From Bacteroidales bacterium (GTDB lineage Bacteria; Bacteroidota; Bacteroidia; Bacteroidales; F082), in contig WFZS01000143.1 in assembly GCA_015489465.1 (NCBI GenBank), positions 1 to 34,451 of the forward strand: a stretch of DNA of 34,451 nucleotides, read 5' to 3'. Positions within the stretch are counted from its first letter, which is position 1; each line of letters begins with the position of its first letter. The position numbers were made by a program, and so were the translations under genes. Below the pieces are notes generated by a model. That model was given only the letters and a program-made list of their open reading frames with translations, made no database searches and was not told where the DNA came from. Positions 28,233-34,451 of the stretch are shown here, piece by piece.

Positions 28233-28266
28233 AAAAGGCATTTTGAAAATTTTCAAAATGCCTTTT
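28233..28266. terminator. Perfect palindromic bidirectional terminator
   Basis: The 17-base arms 28233-28249 and 28250-28266 are exact reverse complements (AAAAGGCATTTTGAAAA and its complement). The outer A/T runs provide U-tracts for both convergent genes, which end at 28229 (plus) and 28288 (minus). Confidence 0.88.
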
Positions 28267-28287
28267 CCGATTTAATCTCTCGTTTTA

Positions 28288-29019
28288 TTATTTAACAATA
28301 AGTTTCTTGGTGGCTATAATGTTGTTATCAACTTTCAATGAATAAAAGTATAAACCGGGTGTCAAATCCGAAATATCCAGAACAACACCTGTACTGTTTA
28401 CGTCGAGAGCTATTCTTTTAATCGTCCTTCCCAATACATTTGTAATATTCAATACGGCAGAATTTCCTCCGGTTACTTTGTAATCGATTTTCATATGGTT
28501 TTTTGCCGGATTCGGGTAGGCATCCGAAAAAGTAACGTTGTTGAATTCGTTATCATTAATACCGCTTGTATTATAATCGAATTTAACAACTACAGATACG
28601 GAAATATTTGCATCTTCACCATCATAAAAAGTGTATTTAATGACAGTAATGCCTTGGTGCCCCATTGGTGAGTAATGAGCGGCAAAATCTTGTTCCGATG
28701 ATGACTGGCCTGGATTTAAAGAAAGAGCATCATAAGAAGTGTCAACATCAGAAGGAAGGCAAGTGTTTGGCCAGCAGAAATAATTTGTTGTACTATCCAC
28801 TTCTTCCAAAATATTTCTGGCTACATACAAATTAACGGTTCTGTCGGTATTGTTTTTTACAATAGCCTCAAAAGCCATTTCACCGAAATCGGCATTATAT
28901 TCCGTAACCGTAACTGTATCTGTAAGTAATTCTCCATTGTGATATAACTCAAGAGATTGAGCGTTTAATGCAAAAGCAGCGATAACCGCTATTAATAAAA
29001 AGAATAAATTTTTTTTCAT
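28288..29019 (-). CDS. Small T9SS type A sorting-domain protein of unknown function
   Basis: The 243-aa product has a signal peptide (MKKNLFFLLIAVIAAFALNA, cleaved before QSLELY), a single beta-sandwich-like domain (about 22-150) and a T9SS type A sorting domain (about 163-243: SDAYPNPAKNHMKIDY, DLTPGLYFYSLKVDN, ATKKLIVK). The middle domain contains the pair Cys82/Cys87 in NYFCWPNTCLP, probably a disulfide, and an HYSPMGHQGITVIKYTFYDG stretch. I recognise this as a common shape among Bacteroidota T9SS cargo but know no assigned function. It is transcribed divergently from the Omp28-like gene next to it. Confidence 0.8.
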   Translation of the reverse strand: MKKNLFFLLIAVIAAFALNAQSLELYHNGELLTDTVTVTEYNADFGEMAFEAIVKNNTDRTVNLYVARNILEEVDSTTNYFCWPNTCLPSDVDTSYDALSLNPGQSSSEQDFAAHYSPMGHQGITVIKYTFYDGEDANISVSVVVKFDYNTSGINDNEFNNVTFSDAYPNPAKNHMKIDYKVTGGNSAVLNITNVLGRTIKRIALDVNSTGVVLDISDLTPGLYFYSLKVDNNIIATKKLIVK

Positions 29020-29063
29020 AAACGTGATTTTTATTTGTGTGTTACTTAATGATTTATTTGTTC

Positions 29064-29091
29064 CAAAATTATAAAAACTTTTGCCAACAAA
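29064..29091 (-). promoter_or_regulatory. Promoter for the small T9SS cargo gene
   Basis: On the minus strand TTTG (29091-29088) is followed after 16 nt by TAATTTTG (29071-29064), an exact TAnnTTTG match. It stands 44 nt upstream of the ATG at 29019. The spacer is a little short. Confidence 0.55.
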
Positions 29092-29181
29092 AATAACTTA
29101 ATTTATTACTGTATTTTTACATTTTGTTAATTAAGCTAAAAAGAAATTTTATTTGACTAAATATAGTTTAATTTCTTTAAT

Positions 29182-29189
29182 TACTTTTG
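29182..29189 (+). promoter_or_regulatory. Promoter -7 element for the Omp28-like gene
   Basis: TACTTTTG matches TAnnTTTG and lies 31 nt upstream of the ATG at 29221. A TTTG at 29152-29155 is somewhat too far upstream (26-nt spacer) to be a certain -33 element. Confidence 0.55.
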
Positions 29190-29220
29190 TTGTCATAGTG
29201 TAAATTTAAAATAGTATTGT

Positions 29221-30891
29221 ATGAAACGTTTAAACATTCTTTTATCATTAGCTTTTATTTTGATAAATATTTTTTCTTTTGCTCAAACCCAAAGACTTGT
29301 TCTTGCGGAAGAGTTTACAAATGCCAGTTGCGGACCGTGTGCTTCCCAAAATCCGGCCTTTGATGCTTTGTTGCAACAAAATACCGATAAAGTTACTTCT
29401 ATTAAATATCATATGAGTTGGCCCGGACCGGATCCCATGTATTCGCAAAATACCGTTGATAACAATGCAAGAAGAAGTGTATATGGCATTAACAGTGTTC
29501 CTCACGTTCAGATGGACGGTAGTTGGTGGGACGGTATGCCTTCGCAAGTAAATCAGGCAAGGATAAACAGTGCTTATGCCAGACCTTCTGCTTTTGAAAT
29601 GCAGGTTCAACATCAACTTATTGATAATGACCAAAAAATTTATGTTAAAACATTGATTAGAGCTACCGAAGATGTTAACGTAAGTAATTTACGGTTGTTT
29701 GTGGTTGTAATTGAAAAACATATTCATTTTAACAGCCCTCCGGGATATAACGGTGAAAAAGATTTTTACAATGTTATGAAAAAAATCCTGCCGGATAAAA
29801 ACGGTTATAAATTAAGCTCGAACATATCCAACGGAGAATATTTTTTGGTTGAAAATACTTGGGAATTGGCTAACGTTTATAATAATAACGAATTATCAGT
29901 GGTGGCTTTTATTCAGGATATGGGTTCAAAAGAAGTATATCAGGCCGCAAACAGTAGTACGGATCCTTTAGTATTACCTTATCAAAATGATGTTGAAATT
30001 ACAGGGCTGAAATACGAGACGGATAAGAATTGCAGCGGAACGATGAGCCCGGTAGTTGAGATTAGAAACAACGGAAATAATACTCTTACTTCGATGGAAG
30101 TAAAATACAGTGTCAATAACGGTGAAGAGCATACCTATAATTGGACGGGAAACGCCGCATCATTGGAGAAAACGGAAATACCGCTTACGGATTTATCCTT
30201 TGATGTTCTTGATACAAACCACCTTGTTGTAACCGTTACCAAGGTAAATAACGTAAATGATGAATACGTTGCGAATAATAATTTGGATTTTGAATTTTAC
30301 CGTGCCGATGTTGTTGAACAAGCATATTTGATAATTTATCTTGATCAGCATCCGGAAGAAACTACATGGAAATTAATGAAATCCGATAATACGGTTGTGC
30401 AGGAAGGAGGCCCTTATTCGGGTTCGGGACAAAAAGTTATAAATCTTGAATTTAACGGCTCCGGATGTTATCGTCTTGAAATGTATGATGCAGGCGGAGA
30501 CGGTTTTTCAGGTACCGGTAAATATATAGTTGCATATGGGGATAACAGTATTTCATTTGAAGGTAAGCACTTTACGGATAAAGATGTTAATGAGATTTCT
30601 TATGATATCGTAGGTGTAAAAAGCAATATTTCGGATATTAAGGATTTAAATATTTATCCTAATCCGGCTACCGATAAAATCCGTATTTCTTTTTATTTGA
30701 TAAGTAAAGAAGATGTCGGAATTGAGATAATTGATATGCAAGGACGTGTTGTAAAACAATTTGACAGACGTTCATTCGATGCCGGACAAATAAATACCGA
30801 TGTTGATATAGACGATTTGACGGCAGGTTTATATCTTGTGAAAATAACCGCAGGAAATCAGGTTAAAATTGATAAGATAAATGTGAAGTAA
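29221..30891 (+). CDS. Omp28-like T9SS-exported protein with thioredoxin-type CGPC motif
   Basis: A 556-aa exported protein. The signal peptide is residues 1-21 (MKRLNILLSLAFILINIFSF, cleavage near AQ). The N-terminal domain begins LVLAEEFTNASCGPCASQNP, with Cys37-Gly-Pro-Cys40 in the position of a thioredoxin active site and a VP pair (SVPHVQMDG, Pro94) where the cis-proline is expected; this matches Omp28-related proteins. Then come a CARDB/Ig-like domain (about 255-360), a domain with WKLMKSDNTVVQEGG and CYRLEMYDAGGDGFSG (about 365-450) common in T9SS cargo, and a T9SS type A sorting domain (about 475-556, IYPNPATDKIRIS to KIDKINVK). It may be a surface thiol-disulfide protein, but redox activity is only inferred from the motif. 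Confidence 0.83.
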   Translation: MKRLNILLSLAFILINIFSFAQTQRLVLAEEFTNASCGPCASQNPAFDALLQQNTDKVTSIKYHMSWPGPDPMYSQNTVDNNARRSVYGINSVPHVQMDGSWWDGMPSQVNQARINSAYARPSAFEMQVQHQLIDNDQKIYVKTLIRATEDVNVSNLRLFVVVIEKHIHFNSPPGYNGEKDFYNVMKKILPDKNGYKLSSNISNGEYFLVENTWELANVYNNNELSVVAFIQDMGSKEVYQAANSSTDPLVLPYQNDVEITGLKYETDKNCSGTMSPVVEIRNNGNNTLTSMEVKYSVNNGEEHTYNWTGNAASLEKTEIPLTDLSFDVLDTNHLVVTVTKVNNVNDEYVANNNLDFEFYRADVVEQAYLIIYLDQHPEETTWKLMKSDNTVVQEGGPYSGSGQKVINLEFNGSGCYRLEMYDAGGDGFSGTGKYIVAYGDNSISFEGKHFTDKDVNEISYDIVGVKSNISDIKDLNIYPNPATDKIRISFYLISKEDVGIEIIDMQGRVVKQFDRRSFDAGQINTDVDIDDLTAGLYLVKITAGNQVKIDKINVK

Positions 30892-30915
30892 TAATATATA
30901 TTTACGAATATTTTG

Positions 30916-30950
30916 AAGCGTCGTAAATAAAAAATTGCGACGCTTTTTTT
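30916..30950. terminator. Terminator between convergent Omp28-like and murF-alr genes
   Basis: AAGCGTCG (30916-30923) pairs with CGACGCTT (30938-30945) around an AT-rich 14-base loop, followed by TTTTT. The T-run overlaps the stop codon of the minus-strand murF-alr gene (TAA at 30951-30949). Confidence 0.85.
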
Positions 30951-33432
30951 ATTCGTAATAGTAAATACGTTTTACCCTGGAAGAAATTCTGCTTAATATT
31001 TCGTATGATATTGTGTCCGCTTTTTTTGCCAGTTCCGAAACTTTATGGTTGTCGTCAAAGATTATGACCTCGTCACCTTCCGACGCTTCTATGCCGTTCA
31101 GGTTTATTATACACATATCCATACAAATATCACCAAGTATTGTTGCGGGTTTTCCGTTTACCCATAAACAACCGTTTTCATTTCCGAGTCTTCTCAAAAG
31201 CCCGTCGGCATAACCTACTGAAACAATGCCGATTTGGGTATCTTCCGGTGCAATCCACGATCTGTTGTAACTTACGGATTCACCTTTTTTTATTTTCTTG
31301 ATTTGTGAAATGGAAGTTTTAAACGTAATTACATTTTTTAAGACACCTTTATTATCTTCGATTCCGTAAAGTCCTATACCCACTCTTACCATATCAAAGT
31401 GAGCTTCCGGGAAACGCTTTATTCCTGCCGAATTTACAATATGTAATAAAATTTTATGATTGAAATGGCTTTTGATTTCTTCGGCCATTAGTTTAAACCT
31501 GTCTATTTGATTTTTAGTAAAATCATCAAATTCTTCCTTGTCGCTTGCAGCCAGATGAGAAAATATACTGTTCAGATATAAAAGTTTATTCTTTTTTATC
31601 TTTTTTATAAGTTTTGGAAGTTCGTCTTCATTAAAACCGAGCCTGTGCATTCCCGTATCAAGTTTTATATGAATTTTAACGGGCTTGTTTTGGGGTATCG
31701 CATTTTGTTTTATTGACTTTTCCAACAATTTTAAAGCTCTGAAACTGAATATTTCAGGTTCAAGGTCATATTTAATCATGGTGTCAAAAGCGGTTTCCTC
31801 AGGGTTCATAACCATGATCGGTACATTTATACCCGATTTCCGCAATTCCACACCTTCGTCGGCATAAGCAACAGTTAAATAATCTATATTATGATATTGT
31901 AAAATATTTGCTATTTCAAAACTCCCGCTGCCATACGAAAAAGCTTTCACCATTGCCATAACTTTTGTTCCCGATACGGTTAATGATTTGAAATAGTTAA
32001 GGTTATGAACAAGGTTGTTTAAATTTATTTCCAAAACCGTTTCGTGGAACTTTTGCTGCAATATCTTGTTAATAAGTTCAAACTCAAAGACTCTGGCACC
32101 TTTTAACAAAATAGTTTGATTTTGAAAATTGGACGTGGGATATTTAGATAAAAACTCTTTTGTACTATCAAAAAATTGCGAATCAATTGTAAATTTATCA
32201 GCTTGCGATGATATATCTTTACCTATTCCTATAAGTTTTGTAATACCTTTTTGAACAAGCAGGTCGTTAACTTTGGAGTATAATTCAAACGCCGGCACTC
32301 CTGTTTGTAAAATGTCGGATAGTATAACAACCTTTTCTTTATGTTGATTTTGTTGGCTTATAAAATCTATAGCTATATTCAACGAATTTATATCGGAATT
32401 ATAGGAGTCATTTATGATAGAACAGTTGTTAATGCCCTCTTTTAACTCAAGCCTCATGGCAACATTATGCAGACCTTTCATCCTTTGGGCAATAACGCTA
32501 TTGTCATAACCCGAAAACAACATTGTAGCCCAACAATGAATTGCATTTTCGATGGAAGCCGAATCAAGAAAAGGAATCTCTATTGAAATATCTTTATTTT
32601 GGAAACTTGCGGTTATAGTTGAAAACCCTTTTTCCTTTTCAATATTTTTTATTACAAGATTGTTGGAAACGTTTTTACCCCATGAAAAGGTGTTAACCTT
32701 TTTAAGTATCTCGGATTTTATCAGAACTTCTTCGATATCTTTATGGTCTGAGCAATAAATCAAAGTTTTGGTGTCGGTGAAAAGTTTTAATTTTTCACCG
32801 ATTTTTTGTATTTTATTCAGGAAGTTTTCGCTGTGGGCATCCCCTATGTTTGTAAAAATTCCTATATCGGGTTCAATAATTTTTTTAAGATTACTCATCT
32901 CGTCAGGCTCCGAGATTCCGGCTTCGAAAATTGCCAGTTGATGAGTTTCATTCATTTGCCAAATGGAAAGAGGAACACCTATTTGCGAGTTGTAACTTTT
33001 AGGACTTCTGACAATTTGTTTATCGGGACTCATTAACTGATAAAGCCATTCTTTCACGACAGTTTTACCGTTACTCCCCGTTATGCCGATTACAGGAATT
33101 TCAAATTGTTTTCTATGATATGCAGCAAGTTGTTGTAAAGCATAAAGGGTATTCTCTACTAAAAAAAATACAGCGCCTTCGTATTTCGGATTGGCTTTTT
33201 CTTCCTTGGAAATTACAAATGCTCTAACTCCGTTTTTATAAAGGGTTTTGATGTACTTATGACCGTCGTTATGTTTACTTTGTAAAGCAAAAAAAAGTGT
33301 TCTTTTGGGTGTTATGAGTTTTCTACTGTCAATCAGAATGTCTTTTATTTCAATATTCTCCTTTGAATAAGATATTGTTTTGGCATCTATTATTCCGGCT
33401 ACCTCTTTTTCCTTATATATTTTATGCAGCAT
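30949..33432 (-). CDS. Bifunctional MurF ligase-alanine racemase fusion
   Basis: An 827-aa cytoplasmic fusion of two cell-wall enzymes. Residues 1-460 resemble MurF (UDP-MurNAc-tripeptide:D-Ala-D-Ala ligase): P-loop GITGSNGKT (116-124), YNSQIGVPLS, NIGDAHSENF, NDSYNSDINSL (341-351) and LLKGARVFEFE. Residues 465-827 are a fold-type III alanine racemase: PLP lysine Lys496 in MVKAFSYGSG, LDTGMHRLGF (591-600), catalytic Tyr722 in SYNRSW, and SVGYADGLLRRLG. The Alr half makes D-Ala, the substrate route to the dipeptide that MurF adds. The fusion is common in Bacteroidota. Several MurF motifs differ from the E. coli form (NDSYNSD for DDSYNAN, SDILQTG for GDMAELG, KGAR for KGSR), so the ligase activity is less certain than the racemase. 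It starts 11 nt after pdxA, probably as one transcript. Confidence 0.95.
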   Translation of the reverse strand: MLHKIYKEKEVAGIIDAKTISYSKENIEIKDILIDSRKLITPKRTLFFALQSKHNDGHKYIKTLYKNGVRAFVISKEEKANPKYEGAVFFLVENTLYALQQLAAYHRKQFEIPVIGITGSNGKTVVKEWLYQLMSPDKQIVRSPKSYNSQIGVPLSIWQMNETHQLAIFEAGISEPDEMSNLKKIIEPDIGIFTNIGDAHSENFLNKIQKIGEKLKLFTDTKTLIYCSDHKDIEEVLIKSEILKKVNTFSWGKNVSNNLVIKNIEKEKGFSTITASFQNKDISIEIPFLDSASIENAIHCWATMLFSGYDNSVIAQRMKGLHNVAMRLELKEGINNCSIINDSYNSDINSLNIAIDFISQQNQHKEKVVILSDILQTGVPAFELYSKVNDLLVQKGITKLIGIGKDISSQADKFTIDSQFFDSTKEFLSKYPTSNFQNQTILLKGARVFEFELINKILQQKFHETVLEINLNNLVHNLNYFKSLTVSGTKVMAMVKAFSYGSGSFEIANILQYHNIDYLTVAYADEGVELRKSGINVPIMVMNPEETAFDTMIKYDLEPEIFSFRALKLLEKSIKQNAIPQNKPVKIHIKLDTGMHRLGFNEDELPKLIKKIKKNKLLYLNSIFSHLAASDKEEFDDFTKNQIDRFKLMAEEIKSHFNHKILLHIVNSAGIKRFPEAHFDMVRVGIGLYGIEDNKGVLKNVITFKTSISQIKKIKKGESVSYNRSWIAPEDTQIGIVSVGYADGLLRRLGNENGCLWVNGKPATILGDICMDMCIINLNGIEASEGDEVIIFDDNHKVSELAKKADTISYEILSRISSRVKRIYYYE

Positions 33433-33443
33433 TTTTTAGTTTC

Positions 33444-34451
33444 TTACATTTTTTTGGAAATTTCAAGAGGGTTGGCATTTTCTTCATCAAATTTTCTTCT
33501 GTTTTTGAAAATGTCAATTGCTAAATAAATTGCTTCACGAAGTGATTTTTCAGAAGCTTTGTTTAATCCTGCAATATCATAAGCGGTGCCGTGGGCGGGT
33601 GATGTTCTTATAATCGGCAACCCTGCCGTGTAGTTTACCCCTCCTTTGTCGGCCATAAGTTTAAAAGGTATCAAACCTTGATCATGATACATTGCCAAAA
33701 CAGCATCATATTTAAAATGGTTTCCGCTTCCGAAAAACCCGTCTGCTGGAAAAGGTCCGTAAACAAGGGAACCTCTGTTTTTCATATTTCTTATGGCCGG
33801 ATATATAATTTCTTTTTCCTCATTGCCGATGAGTCCGTTATCGCCTGCATGAGGGTTAAGTCCCAAAACGGCAATTTTCGGTTTGTTAATTGCAAAATCC
33901 CTTTTTAAAGATTGTTCCAAAATCAGCAGTTTCGATATGATCTTTTCTTGTGAAATTTCTGACGCAACATCTTTTAAGGCAATATGGTTTGTTACCGTAC
34001 CTATTCTTATATCATTATGAACCATTAACATCAAAACCTCTTTTCTGTTATATTCTTTCGCCAGAAAATCGGTATGTCCGGAAAAGGGAAAATCGTCGGA
34101 ATAGGCGTTTGCCTTATTTATCGGAGCTGTAACCAATACATCAATTTTTGCACTGTTGATATCGGAAACCGCAACTTTCAGGGCTTTTACCGCATAATAT
34201 CCAGCTTCTTTTGTGGATTTACCGAATTCTATTTTAACAGGTTCATTAGAAAGATTTACAATATTTACTTTTTTATTGGGAATGTTTTTCGTGTCCTTTA
34301 AAATATTGTAGTTAAAGTCTTTGAAATTAAAGTGTTTTCTGTTAAAAGCCAGAACCTTTGACAAACCGTATATGACAGGTGTAAACATATCAAGTAGCCT
34401 GTTGTCGCTAAAGGCTTTCATAATTATTTCATAGTTTATCCCGTTAAAGTC
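33444..34451 (-). CDS. pdxA: 4-hydroxythreonine-4-phosphate dehydrogenase (5' end cut by window)
   Basis: PdxA oxidises 4-phosphohydroxy-L-threonine in the DXP-dependent pathway to pyridoxal phosphate. The frame stays open to the window end (34451), where it encodes DFNGINYEIIMKAF; the family usually begins about 15 residues further upstream with a GDxNGIG-type segment, so the ATG at 34421 is internal and the gene is partial. Family motifs are present: TAPINKA, the metal-ligand histidines in SGHTDFLA, LNPHAGDNG and MYHDQGLIPFK, and the C-terminal IRTSPAHGTAYDIAG. Its 3' end lies 11 nt before murF-alr. Confidence 0.96.
   Translation of the reverse strand, partial: DFNGINYEIIMKAFSDNRLLDMFTPVIYGLSKVLAFNRKHFNFKDFNYNILKDTKNIPNKKVNIVNLSNEPVKIEFGKSTKEAGYYAVKALKVAVSDINSAKIDVLVTAPINKANAYSDDFPFSGHTDFLAKEYNRKEVLMLMVHNDIRIGTVTNHIALKDVASEISQEKIISKLLILEQSLKRDFAINKPKIAVLGLNPHAGDNGLIGNEEKEIIYPAIRNMKNRGSLVYGPFPADGFFGSGNHFKYDAVLAMYHDQGLIPFKLMADKGGVNYTAGLPIIRTSPAHGTAYDIAGLNKASEKSLREAIYLAIDIFKNRRKFDEENANPLEISKKM

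Overview
The window is a chromosome segment from a member of the phylum Bacteroidota, most likely order Bacteroidales or a close relative. Five things support this. Promoters of the TAnnTTTG type stand at the operon heads. The L2 protein has the [11 protein letters not shown] form and L36 has no cysteines. A MurF-alanine racemase fusion is present. Four proteins in a row carry type IX secretion (T9SS) type A C-terminal sorting domains. Genes with T9SS cargo signals argue against the genus Bacteroides itself and for an environmental or oral-type lineage. Base composition is AT-rich.

Layout. (1) Positions 1-1020 hold the 3' part of an outer-membrane beta-barrel protein with an unusual 110-residue cationic tail, closed by a terminator. 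(2) Positions 1087-1460 hold no protein gene. They contain a TAnnTTTG promoter, a strongly folded segment that looks like a stand-alone structured RNA of about 160 nt, and a second TAnnTTTG promoter just before rpsL. (3) Positions 1461-19369 are one uninterrupted block of 32 co-directional genes in which the str, S10, spc and alpha operons are joined: S12, S7, EF-G, S10, L3, L4, L23, L2, S19, L22, S3, L16, L29, S17, L14, L24, L5, S14, S8, L6, L18, S5, L30, L15, SecY, Map, IF-1, L36, S13, S11, S4, RpoA, L17. No tuf lies between fusA and rpsJ and no adk beside secY. No terminator is visible until after rplQ. (4) Enolase (19470-20759) has its own promoter and terminator.

(5) Positions 20816-28229 hold an alpha-glucan utilisation neighbourhood. 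It comprises a cytoplasmic trehalose-synthase-like GH13 enzyme (minus strand), an exported GH13 amylase without a sorting domain, a T9SS-exported protein made of small repeated modules, and a large T9SS-exported GH13 enzyme that carries one copy of the same module. There are no SusC/SusD-type genes here. Together they suggest extracellular, periplasmic and cytoplasmic handling of starch or glycogen, ending in glycolysis. (6) Positions 28288-30891 hold two further T9SS cargo proteins, divergently transcribed: a 243-residue protein of unknown function and an Omp28-like protein with a thioredoxin-type CGPC motif. (7) Positions 30949-34451 (minus strand) hold pdxA (cut by the window end) followed 11 nt later by the murF-alr fusion, which links pyridoxal phosphate synthesis with a PLP-dependent cell-wall enzyme.

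The least explained items are the folded RNA upstream of rpsL, the repeated HxGV/WQ module shared by the amylase and its neighbour, and the cationic tail on the first protein. I saw no tRNA, rRNA, CRISPR array, insertion sequence or phage gene.
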